The notes under the pieces are model-generated. The model did not search any database. It saw nothing but the letters and a program-made list of their open reading frames with translations, and was not told where the DNA came from. The position numbers and the translations under genes are program-made. Positions 33,440 to 43,822 of a stretch of 64,000 bases of DNA are shown here, one piece after another. Where the stretch lies: assembly GCA_001599815.1 (NCBI GenBank), contig BCIA01000002.1, positions 1,805,831 through 1,869,830 of the forward strand, read 5' to 3'. Each line of letters starts with the position of its first letter. Position 1 is the stretch's first letter. Source of the DNA: Furcasterigmium furcatum. Taxonomy: Eukaryota; Ascomycota; Sordariomycetes; Glomerellales; Plectosphaerellaceae.

Positions 33440-34554
33440 CTATTCCTTCCTATTGCCCATCGAAACAAGAAAATCAAGCGCCTCGCGAACCTGTTGCCAC
33501 TCAACATCATCCGCGCGCAGCCCGGTATCAAAACCGTGGTTTTGATTCGAGAGTAGAAAGAGCTTTGTTTCAACACCATAATCTCTAAGGGCTCCATGTG
33601 CTTCTTCGCTGAGGCGGCTAGGCACCATGGTATCTGCATCGCCATGGATGATACCTGTGGGTGGGAAACGAGGGCTGAACGCCGTGGTTGGTTCAAGCTT
33701 CCAGAGAGGGCCATCCCCAGCAACTTTCCTTATCTGTGTTCCGTTCTTGAGAGCCGTGAATAGCCACGCGTTCCGGGGCAAGGAGAGATCTGGCGCTGGA
33801 AGGCCTCTTTTGGGCGCATTGCCATCCGTGCCAACTGGAGGCGGAGCAGCCTTCTCCAAGGATGACATAGTTGTCGTCAGGACTGGCTCTTTGTACACCT
33901 CATCCAAAAAGGGCTGAGAAAAGGAGGGTATGTCCCTGAGTGCAGCCAGTGGGCTGTGCCAAAACGGATCGTCAAGATACTTGACACCGTAAAAGTCGAG
34001 TATCGCCCGTGGCGGTTCGCGAAGGGCTCCCTAGTGGAAAAAGTCAGTTTGCGTCCTCTAATCTCAAGAAACGTGAAATAACCAACGAAAAAGATGTGCA
34101 TACCAAATGTAAGGCCAAGAGGCCACCGGCAGATTGTCCAAGCACAACAATTCTCTCCACGTCGACTTCAACGCCGGCGTCTTGGCGAATCTTGCTTGGA
34201 AGATCCGACTTGCACCAGGAGAAGACATCAACCGCATCCTGTATGATCTCAAGGAGGGACACTTGTGGGCACAGACGGTAGTCCGCTGACACAACGATGT
34301 AGTGCTTATCACAGAGATAGTCCATCTCGACCTGTGGAATCATGTGCCTGGAGCCGATGACAAAGCCTCCTCCATGAAATGCAAGAGCTGAAAGCATTAA
34401 TCTTCTAACGACGGAAAACACATGTTTGGCTATCCGAGGACTTACCGATTCCGTAGCTCTGGTTCTCGGCCCCGGCTTCCACGGGCTTCCAATGTGCAGT
34501 GGCCGCAATGCGTACACCGCTTGCTTCCTTGTAATCGTAGTCTTTCTTGAACAT
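33440..34554 (-). CDS. alpha/beta hydrolase, HSL-type esterase
   Basis: Three exons (34554-34446, 34387-34104, 34030-33440) join to 327 aa. It is an alpha/beta-hydrolase-3 (hormone-sensitive-lipase-like) enzyme. Seen: oxyanion-hole motif HGGGFVIG, nucleophile Ser in VVLGQSAGGLLAL near residue 121, acid residue in IIHGDADTMVPS and catalytic His in NQNHGFDTG. No signal peptide, so it acts inside the cell, probably on a small ester or lactone. A TATATA at 34650-34655 (minus-strand reading) sits about 95 bp before the start. The promoter is shared with the cleavage oxygenase gene and has three CGGWNWCCG sites 122-203 bp upstream. In the cluster it may release an aromatic acid or alcohol from an ester; the substrate is unknown. 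Confidence 0.9.
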
Positions 34555-34933
34555 TGTGGAAGTAGATTGATGTTGCCCGCGGTTAGCAGCTGGTTTCGAA
34601 TGTATGACGGCCTTCGTGCCTTGCATGCGGACGTTTACCCGTGCATGGGTATATAGCTCGGGACTTCTTGGGTCGCGGAGACCGTCGGGATTGGGCGGTC
34701 TCCGCGCACCTCTTGTGGGGAAAAGGAGTAGCGGCGACCCCAGAACAGCGGACACCGCATACGACAAGTTCCGGAGCTCTCGTCTACGATATTAAGAGAT
34801 GCCAACGGCTGTGGGACTCTGCTGAATATCACCAATCTTAGCAACACGATTGAAAATCAACTGCATACATCCTTCAAGAAAGACGTCAATTAGTCCCCGA
34901 AACCCCTAAGTCACATTGTACCCCTCAGCCAAG
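34555..34933. promoter_or_regulatory. divergent promoter with three CGGWNWCCG sites
   Basis: CGGAGACCG at 34676-34684, CGGTCTCCG at 34696-34704 and CGGACACCG at 34749-34757. The first two form a larger mirror: CGCGGAGACCG (34674-34684) and its exact reverse complement CGGTCTCCGCG (34696-34706) are separated by 11 bp, so identical sites face each other one DNA turn apart on each side. They lie 177-260 bp before the oxygenase start and 120-203 bp before the hydrolase start. Confidence 0.75.
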
Positions 34934-36723
34934 ATGGACGGCATTACCAAGTCTCAGCAAGCCCTCAAGCCACAACCTGAGGTGGATTTTCCTGAAGCAC
35001 CCTTTTTTCAGGAATCAGAGGCCCCTTGCCGTTTCGAGGCGGAGGTCTACAACTGCATCATACGGGGCAAAATTCCGAAGGAGGTTGACGGAACCTATTA
35101 TCGCTGTATGCCCGATTGGTCATGGGCCCCTTTGTATGAAGACGACGTCTTCATCAACGGTGACGGTGCTATCGACGCGATCCGAATCAAGGACGGGCAT
35201 GCCGACTTCAAGCAGAAGTACGTCCGCACTGCGAAGTTCCTCATCGAGCGGGCCGCAAGGCAGTCAGTTTTCGGCAAGTATCGCAACCGTTATACAGACG
35301 ACGCTCGAGTCAAACACGAGGTGCACTCTACAGCAAACACGCATGTCATCTACTTCGAGAACCAGCTGCTTGCATTGAAGGAGGACTCGAGGCCGTATGC
35401 AATGGACCCGGATTCTCTCTCAACCCGAGGTAAGCCAGCTAGGCCTCAGCAGGAATCCACCACGGTTTTCTGACAAATGTTACACAGGACTTTACGACTT
35501 TCGAGGCCAGTATTCGGCCCCAACCTTCACCGCTCATCCCAAGATCGATCCCGATACTGGGGAGCTCATCACAATGGGCTACGAGGCCAAGGGAGACGCC
35601 ACGAATGATGTGGCATACTATCTTTTTGATAAGGAAGGCAACAAACTTGAAGAATGCTGGATCAAGACACCCTACGTGGGAATGATGCACGACATGGCAG
35701 CGACCAAGAATTGGGTCGTCTTCGTTCTTATTCCCCTCGAAACCCAACCGGTCGAGCTCCTCGAGAAAGGCTCAAAGCACTTCGCTTGGGCCGAGGACAA
35801 GCCTTTGACATTTGGCATTCTGCCACGACGCAATCCAAAGCCACAGGATGTAAGGTGGTTTCATTACGATAATGCCTTCTACGGGCATACGGGGAATGCT
35901 TTCGAGGGCGATGATGGATGCGTCTATCTGGACGCCCCATTAACTTACCACAATAAGGTAAGTCCCAATTGCGATGACTCTATAACGAAAGCAACCCAGT
36001 TTAACAGGATGGAAGTTCTGGTTCTTCGAGCCCCGAGGAGAGGACCCTTTCACCCATCCCAGTGGTCAACCCAAGAATGACGGACGTCCGGAAAGCCACT
36101 ACGTTCGTTGGAAGTTTGATCCCAATGCAATGGATTTCCGGGTCGATCCCACCGTTCTGATAGAGATGGATGGTGAGATGCCCAAGATTGACGAGAGGTT
36201 TCTCACCAAGAAATACACAACACTCTTCTTGTGTGTTCACGACCCGAACATGACGCACAGCCCAGTCGGGGGAACCTACAACGCTCTCACAGTCTCGAAC
36301 ATCCACACCGGGGAGTCCAAGTTCTGGTCTGCTGGCGACCATACGGCACTCCACGAAGTTGCTTTCATTCCAAGATCCCCTGACGGTGAGTTCTAAGCAG
36401 CCGTTGGGACCTTAATTGAGAATGTACGCGATGCTGATCATGCTTTTGGAATCACAGCACCTGAAGGTGATGGATATTTGATCACCATCGCCAATAGGCG
36501 CGATGAAAAGCTCTCCTGCATTCTCATCCTAGACGCGAAGAAGATTGAGGCAGGGCCCGTCGCCATCATCGAGCTTCCATTCCGACTGCGCAACGGCATA
36601 CACGGAAGTTGGGTGCCTCGATCTGATTTCCAGTTCGACAAGGATCTTTGCGACATGTCTGGGATAACTGAAGAGGTGCGTAAGGAATATTCAGGAACGA
36701 CTGTGAAGCCGGCTTTGCTCTAG
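34934..36723 (+). CDS. carotenoid/stilbene cleavage oxygenase
   Basis: Four exons (34934-35429, 35488-35957, 36016-36385, 36458-36723) join to 533 aa of the non-haem iron carotenoid-cleavage-oxygenase family, which also includes lignostilbene and resveratrol dioxygenases. Four conserved iron ligands are visible: His in FTAHPKIDP near 182, in GMMHDMAATKNW near 232, in RWFHYDNAF near 290, and in LHEVAFIPR near 434. Also seen: VDGTYYRCMPDW, FINGDGAIDAIRIKDGHADF and FWFFEPRGEDP. For the second intron the acceptor GGAAG at 36015 was chosen because it alone restores FWFFEPRG. Fungal members cut the central double bond of stilbenes into two aldehydes, or act on carotenoids. The neighbours (ALDH, decarboxylase) favour an aromatic substrate. 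No signal peptide. Confidence 0.9.
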
Positions 36724-37336
36724 GCCAAAGTCTGGGAATTGGGTTGACTGACGGCGGCGGCGAAAGGACCCTGTCGAATCTGTCGTTATATTGGGTTGCG
36801 GGACCAGCAACACTGAGGAAACTAACAGTACATTTCTCGTCGCTCATTTCATCACCTCAGCAGAATAAAATCAGATCTTCATGGCATGTTTCTGTACCAG
36901 AGTGAAGACCTATGTGACGTTGAACGATTTCTCAATCATGGGTGCTTGGTACGGATCCGAAGACCGAGACTCGTCAGGGCCATGTTGAAAGATCGCACCT
37001 CTCTGCGAACTAAGCAAGCGTGAACAAACTCTCATCTGGATGATCTATTCCCCTCTCGAGCGCCCCCGCACGCGTAGAAACGTACTGAACAGCACCCGTC
37101 CCGAACTGAGGGGCACACGTAGAGCGGATACCGATTCTCGTCGGGCGGTCACCGCGTCACCCGTCGGAGACCGTGAATTAGTAGGCTAATGGGATTCCTT
37201 CCCGAAGGGTCGGACACCGCCATCAAAGCAAAGACTTTCTCTTTTTCCATTGGCTACTTAAGTTGAATTCTTCCGGGCCAGGTCAGAAGTCCGATCACCC
37301 ACAAACCTTTGGATTTATGCACGACCTATTTCAAAC
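36724..37336. promoter_or_regulatory. alcohol dehydrogenase promoter with four CGGWNWCCG sites
   Basis: CGGATACCG at 37125-37133, CGGTCACCG at 37146-37154, CGGAGACCG at 37165-37173 and CGGACACCG at 37211-37219, within 95 bp and 126-212 bp upstream of the start codon. Spacing between neighbouring sites is 21, 19 and 46 bp, that is about two helical turns for the first three. The left part of the region is the oxygenase 3' flank. Confidence 0.75.
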
Positions 37337-38466
37337 ATGGCCATCCCGGACACATGCAGAGCGGCGGTTGTTGTTGACGATGGGCCGGACTTCTCCGTCA
37401 AAATTGAGCATGTTGCGGTTCCTGAACCTGGTAAGTTGTCACGAACGCATTTCAGAAATCATATGAGAGTGGCTAAGACATCCTTCAAGGTCACGGCGAA
37501 GTTCTTCTCCGCCTGAACACCAGCGGCGTGTGCTATTCAGACCTGCATTACATGCTCAACGACACCCCTGCACCACGGATGAGTGCTTTTGGTATGGTTA
37601 CTGCGGGCCATGAAGGCTGCGGTGTTGTTGTCAAGGTTGGGCCTGGGGTGAAAAACTTCAAGCTGGGAGACAGGGCGGGTGTCAAGCCGATCTGGACCAC
37701 ATGCGGTACCTGCGAATGCTGCTTGGGAGACAAGGAGACGCACTGCGCGGAGAAGATGAATACGGGATTGGCAGTCACGGGCACCTTCCAGGAGTACATC
37801 CTTGCCGATGCCAGGCACGCGATACATATTCCGGACGGCGTATCGGACGATCTAGCTGCCACACTGATGTGTAGCGGCGCGACTGCGTATCGGTCTGTCA
37901 CGTTGGCCCGGCTTGCACCCGCGTCAGAGGTGGTTGTACTTGGTGGCGGCGGCGGGGTTGGAATTCAGGTCGTTCAAATTGCCAGAGCCCTCGGCCTTCG
38001 GCCCATTGTGGTGGATATCGGAGACGACAAGCGAGAGGTGTCACTGAGAATGGGCGCTGTCGCGTTTGTCGACATTCAGAGAACGGAGAACGCCGTGGCC
38101 GAGGTCTTGATGCTGACCAACGGGGGTGCCCACGGCGTTTTTGTGACATCACCAGCTGCTTACCGGGCTGCATTGGAATATGTCGGCAACAGAGTCGGCG
38201 CTGTTGTCATGTGCATTGGGCTGCCGGCTGCCGGCTCTGAGCACATGATCATTGCCAAACCAGGTCAACTGATCTTGAGGCAGCTTTGCATCAAGGGTAC
38301 ATTAGTCGGTACCCGGGAAGACACCTACAATGTTCTGAAGCTTGCCCAGCAGGGACACATCAAGAAGAGCTGCGAGGTTATCTCGTTAGGGAAACTGCCG
38401 GCGGTTATGGAGGCTATGAAGGTGGGATCCATGACCTTGAAGCAAGTGATAGATTTCAGGATTTAG
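37337..38466 (+). CDS. zinc-dependent alcohol dehydrogenase
   Basis: Two exons (37337-37430, 37490-38466) join to 356 aa. Medium-chain, zinc-containing dehydrogenase close to yeast-type and propanol-preferring enzymes. Seen: catalytic zinc Cys in GVCYSDLHYM near residue 45, GHEGCGVVVKVG with the second catalytic ligand, the four structural zinc cysteines in CGTCECCLGDKETHC, and nucleotide-binding GGGGGVGIQVVQIARALG followed by VVDIGDD, whose Asp favours NAD over NADP. In this setting it may interconvert an aromatic alcohol and aldehyde, feeding or relieving the ALDH. The short first exon starting MAIPDTCRAAVVV matches the expected N-terminus. Its promoter is the richest in CGGWNWCCG sites, four copies. 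Confidence 0.92.
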
Positions 38467-38534
38467 TATCAGACGCATAGTCGCTATACTCCATCGATCG
38501 GAAGCGAACCGCTACCTTTAGGCCACTTATACAT

Positions 38535-39939
38535 TCAAGGCAGCCATCCCTCGAATGGCTCGCCGAGCATCTGCTTTACCTCTCGCAAAATATGCGAGCC
38601 CCAGCCTTGCATGAACCAATAGAATTCAAGGCTGCGTATCATGACGGAGAAGTTCCCCAAGATGAGCAGCGCGACGGGTTCTTCCGCCTCCAGGCTGTCG
38701 ACGAACTCGTCCTCTATCTTGAAAATCCACCTCATTGTCCAGTTCAGGTCTCCGTGTTGTGACTCCTTCGGTTTGTCTGCCGTGCCAAAGGTGTCTCGGA
38801 AGAGTGCGGTGAGAGTAACGACCTGCGGGAGATACATCTCCCGCAAGCCGGGCTCCACGGAGGTGCTCTGGACCAGCTCCGAGAGCCTACCAAGAGACAT
38901 CTCCCACTCAGCCATTTCTTTGCTTGTCAGGCGGCCTGCACCGTTAACGTGTTCTCCAGGCTTGAACCACTGTGGCCCTTCTGGGTCCAGCAGCCCTGAG
39001 AAAACCACGGGCATGCCGATGTTCCGCAGGACCATTCTCAGTCCCCGGAAGAGTGAGAAGAAGGGCACTTTCCCGCTCTTGGACACGAGAAGGAGCTCTC
39101 CGGCAGCAGGGCCCCTCGCTAAGCTAGTTAAGCACATCAAGGCCGTGACAACGTAAATTGGTTGGCAGTTGTCGATGTTCAGGTCGGGAAGCAGTTGGGT
39201 TACCCCCTGAACCGCTGCTTGAAAATGCAGGTCCGCAAGGACCAGATATCTGGGAGTCTTGGCGGTGCGAAGCGTGGCGAGATGCTGGGCTGCGAGGGCC
39301 ATCATCCCGTGCAATATACAAGGATACTCGCAACCCAGCCGCGGAGCATTGTCACGCCAGACGGCGACATTCCCGAAAGTTGCCGCCACAGTCGTGATGT
39401 AGTGATGGAAGAGCCCGAGGTCCTCGACGTTGATGGGCTGTAGAGAAGTGCCGCATGGGGCGGCTGTGCTTGTCCTGGTGCTGACTAGTGAATTGGACTC
39501 TGTAGGGCTGTCGGCGTGTGTGTGAAGCTGCTGGGCCCAGCTGGTCCAGTCTGCCCTCGGCCGGCCGCGGGACCTGAGTTCCCGAGGGTCGGAGTTCCGC
39601 GGCTGGATAATGTACGGGGGCTCCTGAGAAAACTCGCAGTATACGCCGAAACGTACGCAGTTGCCGCATTCGGGCTTTGCCTCATCGCACTATACCTGGG
39701 CATTTAGCAATGGCGCCGCGTGCGTAAAAGCGACCCGGGGGACATGCCTTCACCTTCCGCTTCTTGCAGGTTTTGCAGCCGGTCCGGGATTTCTTATGTC
39801 CTTTTCTTCTCTCAGTCATCGGCGGTAGGCTGGACGGTTTGCGCTGGTCTCCAGCGCCGCTGGGACGGTCTGCGTTGGGTGTGTCGCTGGAGCTGGATGG
39901 GGCGCGATTCGAGGCACCCGGCGACCCGGACTGCGGCAT
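38535..39939 (-). CDS. Zn2Cys6 transcription factor, cluster regulator candidate 2
   Basis: Two exons (39939-39748, 39689-38535) join to 448 aa. The zinc cluster at residues 55-82 reads C-KT-C-KKRKVK-C-DEAKPE-C-GN-C-VRFGVY-C. Its coding sequence is cut by a 58-nt intron with a GC donor (AAG|GCATGT), at the same place as in the other regulator of the cluster. The remainder resembles the sterol-uptake/UPC2-like group of fungal regulators: QPINVEDLGLFHHYITTVAATF and a C-terminal helical region without a classic fungal_trans block. An upstream in-frame ATG at 39978 is possible; 39939 has the better context (A at -3). It ends 68 bp from the alcohol dehydrogenase stop. No CGGWNWCCG site was found in its own upstream region. 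Confidence 0.85.
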
Positions 39940-40661
39940 GATCCAATGACAGAAGATGCCAGCATTGGCACGTAGCATATGCTCGGAATTCGCGGGGTTA
40001 TGTCTGATGAAACGAATTAAGCTGGCGACTCAATCTTTTTGTATCTCGCTTTCGCTGACAACACGACGTCCGCGCGTTCCAACAGCTCAAGACCAATCGA
40101 TGGCGAGATGAGGGTGGACCGACGCAGGTCCCTCGGGTCGGAAGCGTAAAATGGCCTATTGGTTGGAATAGCGAATGCGGACGGATTGTCTGCAGATAAG
40201 TCATCACAGTTCAGGGATCATGTCAGGTCAGGTTCCAGGCTGCTGACCGGTTCGCACTCGCACCAGGCGGACGACCCACGCGGGATCCTTTGGTCCAACC
40301 GGGTGTTGTAGATCTCATACCAAGACGCTCCGTCCTCGTCCAGGAGCAAGGGGCTTGGAGTTCTGTTTTATTTCGCTGCCTTAATTTGACACAGCCGCGT
40401 TGAACACGACGTAATCCGAGAGATCGCAGATCGCCGCATTAGGAGCGAAGACGAGGAGAGTGCAATACTTGGACGAGGGGGCTTCTCATGCTATAAGATG
40501 GATGCTCAGCTTGTCCGTCTCGAATCGATTTCCCCAGCATTGCCAATATCGGCTGCCGCAGTCCGCTATCAGTGAGCTCCCCGTCGCTTTGCCCCCGAAC
40601 TGTTGCCTTCGTCACGTCCCCAATACCCAACAACACGCCAACGGCGCCCTCACACCTCACC
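39940..40661. other. divergent intergenic region
   Basis: 722 bases between regulator 2 and the RTA1-like gene, transcribed in opposite directions away from it. It must contain both promoters. No CGGWNWCCG copy, repeat or convincing ORF was seen, which suggests the cluster's regulatory unit stops before this point. Confidence 0.4.
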
Positions 40662-41747
40662 ATGGACCGCGCAGCAGCAGAAGCCTCCGGCATACCGCCC
40701 GAGTATCTCCACGGGCTGGCCAACGGCACCTTCGTTCATAGCGGCATGTTCTCTCTCTTTGGCCCCGACGCAAACTGCACCCTGGACCTCTGCCCCATCG
40801 AGTGGACCGTCTACAGCTACCGCCCCAGCCTGCCCGTCAACGCCGTCTTTGTCGGCCTCTACGTCGCGGCCTTTGCCGCCCACCTTTACCTCGGCCTCCG
40901 GTGGCGCGCCTGGAGCTTCCTCGCCTTCATGGGCGCCGGCTGCGGGTTCGGAGCCATAGGCTACGCGGGCCGCATCATTCTGTACGTGAACCCGTGGTCG
41001 TTTGCCGGGTTCATGATCCAGATGGTGTTCATCACGTGTGGGCCGGTGTTTTTCACGGCCGCTATCTACGTGACCCTGTCCAGGGCGTAAGTTCTCTTTG
41101 TCTGGTCTCTCGACCTATTCTAATCCTGGCCGTAGAATCCGCTTCTTCGCCCCCGAAATCTCCCGCCTACCGCCCCGCGTTCTCTACTGGATCTTCATCG
41201 GCGCCGATATCATCTGCCTCGTCCTCCAGGCCGCTGGTGGTGCCCTTTCCACCATGTCCAGCGGCGACTCCCAGACGGGTGCCTACATCTCTATGAGCGG
41301 TCTTATCCTCCAGGTCGTCGTCCTCGTCGCCTTTTGCGTCTTTTTCGTCGACTACATGGTTCGCTACGCTCGCTATGGCAACACGAAGAACACCATCGGC
41401 ACCCGTCAGAAGCTGTTCTTCGGGGGCCTGGCGGCTGCTATTTTGCTGATCCTCGCGCGCTGCGCTTACCGCGTGGAGGAGCTCAGCGAGGGCTACACCG
41501 ACTCGGACCGTATAACGAACGAGGGCATGTTCATCGGGCTGGAGGGAGTGTAAGTTGCTTCTTGTTGCGGATGCCCTCGAGCGAGTTCTAATGTCTCAAT
41601 AGACTCATGGTCTGCGCAATCGTTGCCCTTTTCATCGGACACCCCGGATTCGGCTTCAAGGGGGATGGTGTCAAAAGGATAGGCAGTGCCGACAGCGGCG
41701 ATGCTATCGTCATGGACAATATGCAGCAGGGTCAAAAGTCCCTATAG
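40662..41747 (+). CDS. RTA1-family membrane protein
   Basis: Three exons (40662-41086, 41136-41549, 41603-41747) join to 327 aa with about seven membrane helices. RTA1/RSB1-like proteins sit in the plasma membrane or endomembranes and are linked to resistance to aminocholesterol drugs, sphingoid bases and similar lipophilic compounds. Seen: AGRIILYVNPWSFAGFMIQMV, the family-typical FITCGPVFFTAAIYVTLSR, LVLQAAGGALS, and RCAYRVEELSEGY before the last helix. The N-terminus has two Asn glycosylation candidates (NGT, NCT) and would face outside. It lies just beyond the aromatic cluster; an export role for a toxic substrate is possible but its promoter lacks the cluster motif. Confidence 0.92.
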
Positions 41748-43822
41748 TGAGAACGGAAGAGACTACATGTCGACCACCACTCTTCTTTCCTCAATAACAA
41801 ATAGGGGGAGGCTTTTTTTATCAACGCTGGGAAGTTAGATAGATCTATATTGGTTTTCAGTACTTCCTAGACCTTCTAAATATAGATATGCTTACTCTTT
41901 AAAAGCTTCTACTCTCTGTTCAGTCACATGGCATGCTTAGGAGCCGCTCTCTCAGTTTTGTCAATTGCCTTTGGTCACTTCTCCCAGCAGTTGATCGGCC
42001 TAGATGTTATCGAGGTTCAGAGGAGCTCCGTGGCAGACGCTGGATGGGTCTCTGGAGCAACATTGGTTCACTCTGTCAGGGGATTTGCCAATTCATATAA
42101 GGAGAGTATCCTCTGGAAGATCAGCTTGATTTCGGAGTCAATGACTTATCCAGACTTTCATGTATAGTTCATCCCATGTGAACATGTGCCAGGGCAGCCC
42201 ATAACCTCGACGAAGATCTCCGCCTATAATGGCTACATGGACTTGGGGGCTACAGTTGGGCAAGCCTGATGAAACCTCGAACCCGATAGATGGGTGTTAT
42301 TAGGTCCTATCTGAAGTGGATGTGCTCTGGGGCTTGCTGCTTTCTGAGCCTACCCTGAGCAACCTGATTTGAGACGCCACCACTATACCTTTCATGCGAA
42401 AGCTTCACGAAGAAAGCAGCCCATTGAGTCTAAACTTCCATCGCTTACTACTCCGACATCGGTTGATCCCTTATCCATCCAATCGCCAGCACCACCTCGA
42501 TGTCGTCGCGAGCACATAGCGCGCTTGATTTCACAGGCTTTCCTCTTGCCACAAATCACTAGCACGAATGTCGTGCTTTCACCATTAACTGATGGACCTC
42601 GTGTCTTCTTGAGTCTAGTCTCGACCTAACCAAGACCGGGGGGACAAGATGTCATCGTGCGTTGTGTGGTGACCATCAACAAAAAGGCGAGGTGAGGCAA
42701 GGTGGGCTAGTTCCTGGCGAGTCGAATGTCAACATGCTTTATTTTTGGGCGTCGAGGGTGATTGCCTTGGCAGCCGACCTTCCCCAATCATCCGTGGCAG
42801 GATCATTCTCACAGGGCGAGAAGTTCAACATACGGTCTTGGGCTGCGGGTTTCTGATACTCGACGGATCGTCCTTTCCTCCGCGCTGCCAGTGCGCTCGT
42901 GCTGCGCTTGCTCAATCTCGGGCCGCGTTCTTGGCGAGTGCTTCCTGGTGCATTGGCGGTGTCCCGCTGCAGCGATGCCCAACAAGGGTACCAACAGCCT
43001 GACTGCTCCGACCTGCCTCGTCGATGGACGTAACAATGAGGAACCAGGTCTGCTCCCGGCTGTTTCCCCTCCCCCGTCTGTTTGCCCTCGCATCGGAGAA
43101 GTCGCTCTGCCGTCCTTCTCTTACCGTAACAACAGAAACTGTTATACTCGCTCGAGTGGCTTGTTAAAATGGTGGAAACCTGAGGTACGCATCGGGGTCC
43201 TTAACGCTGGTCTTTCTCTGCACAATCGAGACGGCACAGGCTGCATCATAGCCCTTGGCGATATGCGCCTGTGCTACCCTCCCCTAGGTGGACTGCCACC
43301 GCTTTTCCCCGTATTTCCTGCCCCCCAAGGCCTCCGAGTCTGTGTCACCTCGAAGACTTGGTGTGCTCCCGTGTCGCATCAACCCACCCCTAACCATCTT
43401 CGGCCCTGAACCGCTTCAGTGACCAACCTCACAGCGCTTCTCGCACGGCACAGCTACGGCACAGCTGCATCTTACTCGAAGTCAAATGCGGCTGGGTGAA
43501 CGCCCGCAAAGCGTTGAGCAAGGCACCCAAGTCTCATCACAGCGCATCCACAGCCAATGATTTCCCGCCACTGGCTTCCATGCCTGCGTCAAGGGTGGCG
43601 GGTTTTTGAGGCCCCCAAGCCCCCAAGGATAATACCCAATTGACACTGAACTGCCGAGGCCGATCAAATTTCTCCTCTCAACCACCTTCTCCCCTTCCCC
43701 ACTCCATGGATCTTACACCACCAGCCTTCCCTCGAAGAATATTCGACTTTTTGCCAATGAACGACGAAGGGACGGAGACCGAGTAGGTTGAGTGGAGCAA
43801 CTTACACATCACGCAGTCCGCT
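41748..43822. other. long intergenic region with membrane-protein relic
   Basis: About 2.1 kb. The only recognisable item is the relic at 41928-42167. The stretch 42360-43700 has overlapping ORFs in several frames on both strands, including 215 codons at 42762-43409, none with recognisable motifs or an upstream promoter signal; I do not call them genes. Confidence 0.4.
41928..42167 (+). pseudogene. relic of a DUF3176-type membrane protein gene, middle segment
   Basis: Reads MACLGAALSVLSIAFGHFSQQLIGL and then a soluble stretch to a stop. The pattern LGAALSVLSIAFGHFSQQLI is what I recall of the third membrane helix and the following loop of DUF3176 proteins. Upstream codons continue open (YSLFSH) without a start or donor that would make a gene. 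It is on the same strand as the relic at 24070 and would come next in the protein. Confidence 0.45.

Noticed and set aside
36001..36015. Acceptor TTTAACAG at 36001-36008 for the second intron of the cleavage oxygenase
   Set aside because: It leaves the following exon out of frame; the slightly later acceptor GGAAG at 36015 restores FWFFEPRG and the rest of the enzyme.
42762..43409. 215-codon ORF in the long spacer before the NLR
   Set aside because: Several overlapping frames are open on both strands, and the translation has no motif or plausible codon preference.
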